Below are positions 1-5,504 of a stretch of DNA of 6,617 bases, one piece after another; position 1 is the stretch's first letter; each line of letters opens with the position of its first letter. The position numbers and the translations under genes are program-made. This stretch comes from Bacillota bacterium. Its GTDB lineage: Bacteria; Bacillota_H; UBA994; UBA5500. Location: the NCBI GenBank assembly GCA_012727835.1, contig JAAYGE010000213.1:1-6617 (forward strand). The letters run 5' to 3'. The notes below the pieces were generated by a model. That model saw only the letters and a list, made by a program, of their open reading frames with translations. It was not told the DNA's origin and made no database searches.

Positions 1-10
1 AAACACTCAT
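1..10 (-). CDS. First codons of a gene downstream of the aminotransferase (partial)
   Basis: Only the extreme 5' end is inside the window. On the minus strand the aminotransferase stop codon (22-20) is followed directly by a purine-rich stretch, AGGGGGAAGG (20-11), and then ATG at 10-8. An alternative GTG at 6-4 lies in another frame and is better spaced (8 nt instead of 4 nt from the G run), so the exact start is undecided. The tight coupling implies co-transcription with the aminotransferase. In Clostridia this type of aminotransferase is commonly followed by 3-phosphoglycerate dehydrogenase (serA); that identity is inference from context only, since no diagnostic residues are visible. Confidence 0.45.
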
Positions 11-19
11 CCTTCCCCC

Positions 20-1195
20 TTATTCTAAATTCACACGATAAACCTGCTCCAACACCTCGATAGCCTGGTTCGCGTCCGCCTCCTTGCCCATGTCATTCAG
101 CACCTTAGCCATAGCCTGCAGTGCCCGCTTAAAGTCGTCTAAAGTGGTGTTGCCCATGTGTCCAATACGGAAGGCTTTACCAGCCAAACTGCCCAGGGCA
201 CCGGCCACTACCACACCCTGCTGGGCCAAGGCGCTGCGGAAAGCCCCATCTTCTACCCCCTCCGGATACAGGATGCAGGAAAGGGTAGGTGCTGCCACAG
301 CTTCATCGGCAAAGGCCTTCATACCAAAGGTGGCTAAGGCTGCCCGCACGGCCCGGCCCAAAGCCCGATGACGCTGGTAGCGCGCTTCCAAACCTTCATT
401 CATAATCGTTTCTAAGCCCACCTCGTAGGCATAGACCATGTTGACCGCCGGCGTGGCGAAGTACTTGCCCGGGTTGTGCATAATAGGTAGCCAGTTCTTG
501 CTATCGCCGTAGTAGGCGGGGATGCGCTCCATGGCTTCCCGGGCAGCTAGTGCCTGCGGGCTAAAGCCGAGGATTAACAAGCCGGGAGGCACACCAATAG
601 CCTTCTGACTGCCGGTAAGAACCACGTCCAGCTTATAGTCGGGATTGTCCCCATAGGCCTTACTCATATCTTCTTCCACAGCAGCCGTGGCACATACACC
701 ATCCAGAATAGACAACGCCCCGTGCTGCTTAACCAACGGCACCAAGGTTTCCAAATCGGCCTCCACGCCGGTGGAAGTGTCCACATGGGTCACGGTGACC
801 GCCTTGTAAGTCTGTTTTTCCAGTTGTTCTTTCACCAAGTCGGGGCAGATACGTTGTCCCCATTCACTGCGCAGCACATCCACCTCGATCCCCAAGCTCT
901 TGGCTAGGGACTCATAGCGATCGCCGAAGAACCCTTGGCTGAGCACCAAAATGCGCTCTCCGGGTGCCACCGTATTGACGAGGGCCATCTCCATAGCCAG
1001 GGTGCCAGTACCGGCAATAATGAAAACTTCACCCTCATGGCAACCCAATAGGTCACGGGTCATTTCTAAGCTATGCTCCACTTTACGCACAAAGCGCGGG
1101 TCCGTATGGGACAAGGTTTCCGCCGCTAAGGCAGCCCTAATCTCATCGGTAACCGGTGTGGGACCAGGAATTAACAACAACTCTTTGTTTGGCAA
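20..1195 (-). CDS. Alanine/serine-glyoxylate aminotransferase family protein (class V, PLP-dependent)
   Basis: A 391-residue cytoplasmic fold-type I PLP enzyme, full length for the family. Such enzymes move an amino group from alanine or serine to glyoxylate or another 2-oxo acid. The N-terminus reads PNKELLLIPGPTPV, the usual family opening. A GTGT phosphate-cup motif lies at 62-65, THVDTSTGV at 136-144, the ring-nitrogen aspartate is D165 in LDGVCAT, the Schiff-base lysine is K198 in TGSQKA, and the substrate-carboxylate arginine is probably R343 in RIGHMGN. I chose the TTG start at 1195-1193 because AGGAGG (1210-1205) sits 9 nt before it and the conserved N-terminus begins there. The open frame continues upstream to 1372, but that stretch is not family-like. 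A gene starts 9 nt after its stop, so an operon is likely. If that gene is serA, serine or glycine metabolism is the likely role. Substrate preference among alanine, serine and phosphoserine cannot be read from the sequence. Confidence 0.93.
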   Translation of the reverse strand: MPNKELLLIPGPTPVTDEIRAALAAETLSHTDPRFVRKVEHSLEMTRDLLGCHEGEVFIIAGTGTLAMEMALVNTVAPGERILVLSQGFFGDRYESLAKSLGIEVDVLRSEWGQRICPDLVKEQLEKQTYKAVTVTHVDTSTGVEADLETLVPLVKQHGALSILDGVCATAAVEEDMSKAYGDNPDYKLDVVLTGSQKAIGVPPGLLILGFSPQALAAREAMERIPAYYGDSKNWLPIMHNPGKYFATPAVNMVYAYEVGLETIMNEGLEARYQRHRALGRAVRAALATFGMKAFADEAVAAPTLSCILYPEGVEDGAFRSALAQQGVVVAGALGSLAGKAFRIGHMGNTTLDDFKRALQAMAKVLNDMGKEADANQAIEVLEQVYRVNLE

Positions 1196-1324
1196 AGGAC
1201 TCGACCTCCTAGCGTAATAAAATTTTGCCAACAGAAATACTAAACCCAGGGAAGTATTCGACATATACGGCCTTTGCTCCTGCTCCGGCGGACGATACAA
1301 CCCACTGGTACCAGACATTGCCGC

Positions 1325-1353
1325 TAGCCAGCTCAAAAGTAGCGCGCTATAAT
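1325..1353 (+). promoter_or_regulatory. Probable housekeeping promoter for the NlpC/P60 gene
   Basis: A perfect -10 box TATAAT (1348-1353) is preceded, with a 17-nt spacer, by TAGCCA (1325-1330), which matches the -35 consensus at 4 of 6 positions. Transcription would begin near 1360 and give a leader of about 90 nt. Short inverted arms CGCTA (1322-1326) and TAGCG (1340-1344) lie across the -35 and spacer and could be a weak operator or chance. Confidence 0.65.
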
Positions 1354-1407
1354 GCGGGTATAGAGAAATCACATCGTGCTGGGCATATCACTTGGTAATA
1401 GAGAAGG

Positions 1408-1440
1408 TTTGTTGCCGCTTTCTGTAGCAACAGAAAGGGG
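1408..1440 (+). promoter_or_regulatory. Leader hairpin that can hide the NlpC/P60 ribosome binding site
   Basis: CTTTCTGT (1418-1425) pairs perfectly with ACAGAAAG (1430-1437) around the loop AGCA. CC (1415-1416) can extend the stem to GG (1439-1440) past a G-G mismatch. The 3' arm covers the ribosome binding site AAAGGGG (1434-1440), which lies 9 nt before the ATG. A competing stem is possible: TTTGTTGC (1408-1415) with GCAACAGA (1427-1434), 8 pairs including one G-U, which would release most of the binding site. Two mutually exclusive folds suggest translational control, but this is inference from base pairing only. Confidence 0.45.
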
Positions 1441-1449
1441 TACAAAATA

Positions 1450-1929
1450 ATGAAACGATTGATGAAGTTTTCTGTAAAGCTATGTTCTATTGTATTATTA
1501 TTAGCCGTTGTTTTTACTATGCTGCCTAGCAGCTCCGCATTTGCTGCCACCGCAACTAGCCGACGACAAGCAGTAGTTCGAACAGCCTACCAGTATCGCG
1601 GTCGACCTTATGTCTTTGGCGCCACCGGTCCGCGCTACTTCGACTGCTCCGGCTTTGTACGTTATGTTTTCCGTCAACACGGAATTTACCTACCACGTAC
1701 GGCAGCAGCCCAGTCACGAGTAGGAACCACCATCAGCAAGGGCAAGCTGGTTGTTGGTGATCTGGTATTCTTCAAAAATACCTACAAGAGAGGAATTTCG
1801 CATGTGGGCATCTACGTGGGTAACAACCGCATTATCCATGCTTTCCCACGCAAAGGTGTTACTGTCGATTCGCTATCTAACGCTTATCTAAGGGCCAAGT
1901 ACGCCCTATCTAAGCGGGTACTGCGTTAA
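1450..1929 (+). CDS. Secreted NlpC/P60-family cell-wall peptidase
   Basis: A 159-residue exported cysteine peptidase, probably cleaving peptide bonds in peptidoglycan stems (typically gamma-D-Glu to meso-diaminopimelate in this family). The N-terminus is a classic signal peptide: basic MKRLMKFSVK, a hydrophobic core at about 11-25, and probable cleavage after A32 in SAFA. The catalytic domain follows almost directly. It shows the YVFGATGPRYFDCSGFV block with nucleophile C66, base H118 in SHVGIYVG, and third polar residue H130 in IIHAF. At about 120 residues the domain is minimal, with no LysM, SH3 or other wall-binding module, so localisation may rely on its strongly basic surface. The ATG is chosen because AAAGGGG ends 9 nt upstream and the signal peptide begins there. 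It is a single-gene unit with its own promoter and terminator. The ribosome binding site lies in a potential hairpin, so expression may be translationally gated. The family assignment is firm; the exact bond cut is inferred. Confidence 0.93.
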   Translation: MKRLMKFSVKLCSIVLLLAVVFTMLPSSSAFAATATSRRQAVVRTAYQYRGRPYVFGATGPRYFDCSGFVRYVFRQHGIYLPRTAAAQSRVGTTISKGKLVVGDLVFFKNTYKRGISHVGIYVGNNRIIHAFPRKGVTVDSLSNAYLRAKYALSKRVLR

Positions 1930-1938
1930 CAACAGCAT

Positions 1939-1990
1939 GCTAACACAAAAGCCGTATTTGCCAAAAGAGCAAATACGGCTTTTTGTTAGC
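1939..1990. terminator. Long bidirectional hairpin terminator
   Basis: Arms AAAAGCCGTATTTG (1947-1960) and CAAATACGGCTTTT (1970-1983) pair perfectly over 14 bp around a 9-nt loop. Beyond a bulged C1946, GCTAACA (1939-1945) pairs with TGTTAGC (1984-1990), making 21 bp in all. Five T residues (1980-1984) end the plus-strand hairpin, and four lie at the equivalent place on the minus strand. It lies between two converging genes and overlaps the stop codon of the minus-strand repeat-protein gene (1988-1986), so it probably stops transcription from both sides. Confidence 0.85.
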
Positions 1991-2492
1991 GACCAGAACT
2001 GCCGCCACCGCTGTTAGAACTTCTTCGACTTTGAATTTGTATGAAGTAATAAACGGCACAGGCCAATAGGGCCCCTATAAGCGGGTTAATTCCCGGGCGT
2101 AACCGCATGTATACATCCTTACCGAATACATCGCCCCCTAGGCGACCCGTCAGTTGCCCCTGTTGATCAAAGTTCAGATGGCAATCAAAACCAAAGATAT
2201 CGCCGCCACAGCGACCAAAAATATGGGTGCCATTAAGCTGCAGCTGTACGTCTATACCGTTCACAACGCCACCAATCCGTCCTTGTACTTGCTGATCCCA
2301 CAGCGTGGCCACGATATCCCGCCCTGCTACCAGCCCGCCCATGCGCCCCGCCACCGAGGAGCCGGCAATATCTAAAGAAACATCCCAACCGAAAATAGCA
2401 CCGCCTATCCTACCCTGGATGCTACCGTTCTGATAACTGCAATTTATATCGCGCCCACCAATGCCTCCGCCTATACGTCCAACAATTGCCAC
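1986..2492 (-). CDS. 22-residue GRIGG-repeat protein with C-terminal membrane anchor (unrecognised)
   Basis: I do not recognise this 168-residue protein. It contains six tandem repeats with consensus G-R-hydrophobic-G-G-x-x-x-G-x-D, then alternating hydrophobic residues. The GR pairs start at residues 5, 27, 49, 71, 93 and 116, and the invariant aspartates are at 15, 37, 59, 81, 103 and 126. The spacing is therefore 22, 22, 22, 22 and 23. Such regular glycine turns and alternating hydrophobic strands suggest a beta-solenoid, loosely like bactofilins, although their rungs are shorter. A single hydrophobic segment (about 135-151) and a tail of Arg, Ser and Gly follow. There is no signal peptide, so a tail-anchored protein with a cytoplasmic solenoid is most likely. 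The GTG start is chosen because GAGGGGGG ends 7 nt upstream and the first repeat begins at once; the longer open frame to 2681 would overlap the divergent gene. A weak -10 (GATAAT, 2534-2529) lies upstream. Function is unknown: scaffold or polymer-forming is a guess. Confidence 0.8.
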   Translation of the reverse strand: MAIVGRIGGGIGGRDINCSYQNGSIQGRIGGAIFGWDVSLDIAGSSVAGRMGGLVAGRDIVATLWDQQVQGRIGGVVNGIDVQLQLNGTHIFGRCGGDIFGFDCHLNFDQQGQLTGRLGGDVFGKDVYMRLRPGINPLIGALLACAVYYFIQIQSRRSSNSGGGSSGR

Positions 2493-2618
2493 TTTACTTC
2501 CCCCCTCTATGATTACTCCTACGCGCGTATTATCCAAAAGTTTCTCGGCCCGACGACAGGAAAAGGGACCTTCGGTCAATAAACATAATAAAGGATGAAT
2601 CGCGAAGGGGGAAAACAT

Positions 2619-3128
2619 ATGTATCGTGCTAAAAAAATTCAAACCGATGATAAGGCCATGTTTTATAAGGCTCTTCTGCACCTCTTGGAAAACCTAGTGG
2701 CCGACGAACCCGATTGGCTGGCCAACATGTGTAACGCCGCCGCCCTCCTGGGCCATCAACTAACCCAAATCAACTGGGTCGGCTTCTATTTATACAAACA
2801 GGATGAACTGGTCCTGGGACCCTTCCAAGGCAAGCCCGCCTGCACCCATATTGCCATTGGCTCGGGGGTTTGCGGCACTGCTGCTGAAAGAAGAGAGACG
2901 ATCGTAGTACCCGACGTGGAAGCCTTCCCTGGCCATATAGCCTGCGACGCCGCTTCCCGTTCGGAAATTGTAGTACCTATTATTAATCAGGAAGGCAAAT
3001 TATTAGGTGTGCTCGATGTGGATAGTCCGGTACTGAACCGTTTTAATGACCAGGATGCCAGCGGTCTAGAACAAGTTGCCCGGCGCTTGGCCGCCTTACC
3101 CGGCTGGCCCTCAGCCGACTGCGACTAA
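2619..3128 (+). CDS. msrC: Free methionine-(R)-sulfoxide reductase (fRMsr, GAF-domain)
   Basis: A 169-residue cytoplasmic enzyme made of a single GAF domain. It reduces free L-methionine-(R)-sulfoxide to methionine, drawing electrons through thioredoxin, and so repairs oxidised free methionine. The family signature is complete. NWVGFYLY (52-59) forms the early strand. The three functional cysteines are C75 in FQGKPAC, C85 in GSGVCGTA and C109 in GHIACDAASRSEIVVP. Acidic substrate-binding residues are expected at E116 and around D132/D134 in VLDVDS. Length is normal for the family (about 150-180). The ATG at 2619 is preferred because GAAGGGGG ends 7 nt before it; an in-frame ATG at 2595 has only AAAGG directly abutting it. 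The gene is divergent from the GRIGG-repeat gene and convergent with arsR. No convincing promoter was found, although a CATAAT -10-like box lies at 2584-2589. Extra cysteines C38 and C168 are not family-conserved. Identification is confident. Confidence 0.94.
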   Translation: MYRAKKIQTDDKAMFYKALLHLLENLVADEPDWLANMCNAAALLGHQLTQINWVGFYLYKQDELVLGPFQGKPACTHIAIGSGVCGTAAERRETIVVPDVEAFPGHIACDAASRSEIVVPIINQEGKLLGVLDVDSPVLNRFNDQDASGLEQVARRLAALPGWPSADCD

Positions 3129-3141
3129 CAGGAACACAGAA

Positions 3142-3174
3142 CAGGCTAGCTCTTGGCTGCGAGGGCTAGCCCTG
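3142..3174. repeat. Inverted repeat between convergent msrC and arsR
   Basis: CAGGCTAGC (3142-3150) pairs with GCTAGCCCTG (3165-3174) with one bulged C, giving a 9-bp stem around a 14-nt loop. It lies 13 nt after the msrC stop and 26 nt beyond the arsR stop. Neither strand has a T run after it, so it is not a canonical intrinsic terminator. It may still limit read-through or protect 3' ends. The rest of the gap is AT-rich and otherwise featureless. Confidence 0.45.
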
Positions 3175-3200
3175 CAACATTATATAAAAATAATTCGATG

Positions 3201-3503
3201 TTAGGACGAAAAAAGACACCGTACTAGGCGTTCGGCTTCTTCGCTGACCACGTGGTAATGAACCTCTACCCCGTCCCGGACACCTTCAATCAATCCGGCG
3301 GCCCGCAGCTTGGCCAAATGCTGAGAGATGGTTGACTGGGGTATTTGTAAGTATTCTTGCATATGACTCACATTACACTCCCCCACAAAAATCAATCCTC
3401 GCATGATACATAACCGCATCGGATGGCCAAGAATCTTCAACATCTCCGCACATTTAGCTGTCCTTTCAAGTTCTAACTCGAACTTTTTATTTTTCTTGTT
3501 CAT
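3201..3503 (-). CDS. ArsR/SmtB-family winged-helix transcriptional repressor
   Basis: A 100-residue dimeric DNA-binding repressor of normal family length. ILGHPMRLCIMRGL (24-37) is the typical helix before the winged helix-turn-helix. The recognition helix is IPQSTISQHLAKLRAAGLI (54-72), and the wing is VRDGVEVHYHV (75-85). The family's metal box (ELCVCDL) is degenerate: ECNVSHM at 42-48 keeps a single cysteine, C43. Other cysteines are C18, C32 and C96. C43 with C96 occupies the same broad positions (start of the recognition region and last helix) as the dithiol pair of BigR/SqrR-type sulfur-responsive ArsR proteins, so a thiol or persulfide sensor is possible but unproven; metal sensing is the alternative. 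The ATG start has AGGGTGGTG just upstream. A palindrome covers the proposed -10 box, so autoregulation is likely. The gene is divergent from the hydrolase, whose promoter region shares the operator core, marking it as the probable target. Confidence 0.92.
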   Translation of the reverse strand: MNKKNKKFELELERTAKCAEMLKILGHPMRLCIMRGLIFVGECNVSHMQEYLQIPQSTISQHLAKLRAAGLIEGVRDGVEVHYHVVSEEAERLVRCLFSS

Positions 3504-3521
3504 TTTTTCACCACCCTAGCT

Positions 3522-3552
3522 AAACTATAGCATAGTTTGGCAAATAAGTGAA
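3522..3552 (-). promoter_or_regulatory. arsR promoter overlapped by a palindromic operator
   Basis: On the minus strand TTCACT (3552-3547) and TATAGT (3529-3524) are spaced by 17 nt, with 4 and 5 of 6 consensus matches. The perfect inverted repeat AAACTAT-AGC-ATAGTTT (3522-3538) overlaps the -10 box, as expected for ArsR autorepression. An alternative promoter, TTGATT with TATGCT and a 16-nt spacer, is also covered by the palindrome. The transcript leader would be very short, about 14 nt before the ATG. Confidence 0.6.
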
Positions 3553-3556
3553 TCAA

Positions 3557-3578
3557 GTTAACCAATTAACCGTTAATT
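3557..3578. repeat. Overlapping TTAAC/GTTAA inverted repeats in the arsR-hydrolase gap
   Basis: The perfect palindrome AATTAAC-C-GTTAATT (3564-3578) has 7-bp arms. It overlaps a second pairing, GTTAA (3557-3561) with TTAAC (3566-3570), so three half-sites alternate at regular spacing. The element lies just upstream of the arsR -35 region and far upstream of the hydrolase start. It differs from the proposed ArsR operator and could be a site for a second regulator, or simply AT-rich chance. Confidence 0.35.
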
Positions 3579-3622
3579 TTTTCTCATTCTTTCTTTTCTT
3601 AGCTCTAAATCATTAGGGCAGC

Positions 3623-3650
3623 TTAATATGTTATGCTATAGGCGAATAAT
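3623..3650 (+). promoter_or_regulatory. Possible hydrolase promoter carrying a copy of the ArsR operator core
   Basis: The 10-mer TATGCTATAG (3632-3641) is the exact reverse complement of CTATAGCATA (3525-3534) inside the arsR operator. It lies between a weak -35, TTAATA (3623-3628), and a -10, AATAAT (3645-3650), spaced by 16 nt. That is a position where a repressor could block RNA polymerase. TATGCT itself could instead serve as the -10. The start would be near 3657, ahead of the ribosome binding site at 3672-3678. The promoter boxes are weak; the shared 10-mer is directly visible. Confidence 0.4.
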
Positions 3651-3685
3651 TAGCTTACCTAAACAGAGCTGAAGGAGGAAATAGT

Positions 3686-5347
3686 TTGAGTACGCTAACT
3701 AAAGGTGATTCCAATCTCTGGGCATCTAGTCCTGGAAAACTACGGGGCGTGACCATGAGCACCGGCGGCATGGTGGCTACCGCCCACCCCTTAGCAACTG
3801 CTGCCGGCTTAGAGGTTTTGCGGCGAGGCGGCAACGCTATGGATGCGGCCATCGCCATCGCTGGGGTAACCAGTGGCGTGTTGCCCTCCATGTGCGGACT
3901 GGGTGGCGACACCTTTCTCATCTACTACGATGCTAGTACGGGTAAAATAGAAGCCTTAAATGGCAGTGGCATCGCCCCCTACGGCGCAACCCTAGAACAT
4001 TATGCTGAAAAAGGCCATACCGAATATATGCCGTTGGAAGGCCCCCTGTCGGTGGCGGTACCCGGCTCACCCCATGCCTTTGCCACCGCTCTCAAGCGCT
4101 GGGGGACCTGGTCGCTCTCCCAAGCCATGGAGCCGGCCGTCAACTACGCCAGAAACGGTTTCCCCGTTTCTGAGATTCTGGCCGACCATTTCCGTACGTA
4201 CCGTGAAAAGCTAGCCCGCTTCCCGGAAACCGCCAAGACCTTCTTAAAGGAAGATGGAAGCACCTATCAAGCGGGAGAAATTATGCGGCTACCCGATTAT
4301 GCCGATAGTATTGAACTATTTGCCCAAGGGGGAGCCGAGGAGTTCTACCAAGGCCAGTTGGCAGAAAAGCTCGTTGCCCATATGGAAGCCACCGGCGGCT
4401 TGATTGGCCAACGAGAATTGGCAGAACATGAATCGGAAATTTACGAGCCCCTCAGTATCGATTACCGAGGGTATAGGGTTTACCAGACGGCGCCGCCTTC
4501 GCAGGGTCTGATCATGCTGGAAGAGTTGGCCCTATTAGAGGGCTATGATTTGGCTGCCCTAGGACCAAACAACCCAACAGCCATCCATCTGATGGTAGAA
4601 GCAAAAAAACTGGCTTATGCCGATCGGCTGGCCTATGCCGGTGACCCCCGCTTCGTGGATACACCGGTGGAGCAGCTAATCAGCGCCAGTTATGCAGCCC
4701 GCCGTCGGCAGGATATCGACCCGTCCAAGGCGGCTAACGTGGTGGATTGCGGCGACCCGGACGGCGACACCACCTCCTTTGTGGTAGTCGATGCGGCTGG
4801 GAATGCGGTTTCCTTTATCCATAGTCTTTCTTTAGCCTTTGGTTCGGGTGTTACCATCCCCGGCACGGGCATTTTGCTCAATAACCGGGCTGGACGGGGT
4901 TTTGTGCTCGATCCTAAACATCCTAACTGCCTAGCTCCCGGCAAAAAGACGATGCACACCCTTAATACCTATTTAGTGACCTACAACGGTCGCCCCTACT
5001 TAGTGGGGAATACACCGGGTGGCGATGGGCAACCCCAGTGGAATATGCAAATCATCGTCAACTGCATCGACTTCGGCATGTCGGTATACGAAGCCGTCAA
5101 CGCTCCCCGCTGGACCAGCATTCCCGGAACAGATCCGGCGAGCATCAAGCATCCGGTGCGCCTACGGCTAGAGAACCGCTTTTCCGACTCCATCCAAGAC
5201 CGCCTACGAGAATTGGGACACGACCTGGTAGTGGTCGATGCCTGGGCCGGTGGTGGCGCGGTGCAGCTGATCATGATCGACCCCCGCACCAATGTGCGTT
5301 ACGGTGCCAGCGACCCTCGCGGCGACGGTGCCTGTTTGGGGTATTAA
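3686..5347 (+). CDS. Gamma-glutamyltransferase-family N-terminal-nucleophile amidohydrolase (atypical substrate pocket)
   Basis: A 553-residue proenzyme of the gamma-glutamyltransferase fold, normal length, expected to self-cleave before T362 into large and small subunits. Family landmarks are MVATAHPLATAAGLEVL (29-45), GGNAMDAAIA (48-57), GLGGDTF (71-77), the nucleophile T362 in GDTTSFVVVD, GTGILLNN (393-400) and NTPGG (442-446). There is no signal peptide, so it should act in the cytoplasm, unlike classical secreted or periplasmic Ggt. Residues that bind the gamma-glutamyl group in E. coli Ggt appear altered: the REMAP arginine becomes NGSGIAP (92-98), the TLN asparagine becomes SLS (380-382), the MDD aspartate becomes RAGRG (401-405), and PGGSR becomes PGGDG. 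It therefore more resembles YwrD/HpxW-like relatives (HpxW is an oxamate amidohydrolase), and another amide is the likely substrate. The TTG start is preceded by AAGGAGG (3672-3678) with a 7-nt spacer. It is probably controlled by the divergent ArsR. The fold is certain; the substrate is unknown. Confidence 0.9.
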   Translation: MSTLTKGDSNLWASSPGKLRGVTMSTGGMVATAHPLATAAGLEVLRRGGNAMDAAIAIAGVTSGVLPSMCGLGGDTFLIYYDASTGKIEALNGSGIAPYGATLEHYAEKGHTEYMPLEGPLSVAVPGSPHAFATALKRWGTWSLSQAMEPAVNYARNGFPVSEILADHFRTYREKLARFPETAKTFLKEDGSTYQAGEIMRLPDYADSIELFAQGGAEEFYQGQLAEKLVAHMEATGGLIGQRELAEHESEIYEPLSIDYRGYRVYQTAPPSQGLIMLEELALLEGYDLAALGPNNPTAIHLMVEAKKLAYADRLAYAGDPRFVDTPVEQLISASYAARRRQDIDPSKAANVVDCGDPDGDTTSFVVVDAAGNAVSFIHSLSLAFGSGVTIPGTGILLNNRAGRGFVLDPKHPNCLAPGKKTMHTLNTYLVTYNGRPYLVGNTPGGDGQPQWNMQIIVNCIDFGMSVYEAVNAPRWTSIPGTDPASIKHPVRLRLENRFSDSIQDRLRELGHDLVVVDAWAGGGAVQLIMIDPRTNVRYGASDPRGDGACLGY

Positions 5348-5359
5348 GTAGTGCTAATA

Positions 5360-5393
5360 GGGCTGTCGCATTAGGGGCCTTTAGAACAGACCC
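5360..5393. repeat. Imperfect inverted repeat after the hydrolase gene
   Basis: GGGCTGT (5360-5366) pairs with ACAG-A-CCC (5386-5393) with one bulged A, starting 13 nt after the hydrolase stop. No T run follows. It is the first of three stem-loops that fill the 211-bp gap between the convergent hydrolase and DUF3006-like genes; a loose role in 3'-end formation is possible. Confidence 0.35.
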
Positions 5394-5398
5394 ATTGA

Positions 5399-5483
5399 CT
5401 TGCAAATAGCCCGAGCCGAGGGGTTCTGCTGGAGCAATGGCTAGCGCCAACTGGGCTTACGCAGACCCCGCGGCTCTTGCAAG
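5399..5483. repeat. Large composite inverted repeat (possible structured RNA or palindromic element)
   Basis: Outer arms CTTGCAA (5399-5405) and TTGCAAG (5477-5483) pair perfectly. After 7 unpaired bases on the 5' side, GAGCCG (5413-5418) pairs with CGGCTC (5471-5476), GGGGT (5420-5424) with ACCCC (5465-5469), and CTGC (5426-5429) with GCAG (5461-5464), interrupted only by one A-G mismatch and one bulged T. Inside, TGGC (5438-5441) pairs with GCCA (5446-5449). That makes about 26 pairs in an 85-nt element, too elaborate for an ordinary terminator and without a T tract. It does not match any RNA family I can recall. A non-coding RNA, a palindromic repeat or a remnant of a small mobile element are all possible. 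Confidence 0.5.
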
Positions 5484-5504
5484 CAGATGAGCAAGGGCCG
5501 TGGT

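Noticed and set aside
1305..1314. 10-bp palindrome CTGGTACCAG
   Set aside because: It is perfect but isolated, not near either promoter box, and short enough to be chance.
1196..1372. N-terminal extension of the aminotransferase frame (59 extra residues)
   Set aside because: It is not family-like, overlaps the probable plus-strand promoter of the NlpC/P60 gene, and the strong AGGAGG at 1210-1205 points to the TTG at 1195.
1354..1449. ydaO-type c-di-AMP riboswitch before the NlpC/P60 gene
   Set aside because: The leader is too short and the conserved riboswitch core segments are not present.
1347..1550. 67-residue minus-strand open frame
   Set aside because: It is antisense to the NlpC/P60 signal peptide, has no ribosome binding site and shows no recognisable pattern.
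2595..2618. Earlier in-frame ATG for msrC
   Set aside because: Its purine stretch abuts the ATG with no spacer, while GAAGGGGG is ideally spaced for the ATG at 2619.
2493..2681. Upstream extension of the GRIGG-repeat frame
   Set aside because: It would overlap the start of the divergent msrC gene and lacks the repeat pattern; a GAGGGGGG site directs the GTG at 2492.
5038..5409. 123-residue open frame at the end of the hydrolase gene
   Set aside because: It is an out-of-frame shadow of the hydrolase coding sequence, rich in Arg and Pro, with no family pattern.
5437..5490. 17-codon open frame inside the composite palindrome
   Set aside because: It has no properly spaced ribosome binding site and its sequence is explained by the inverted repeat.
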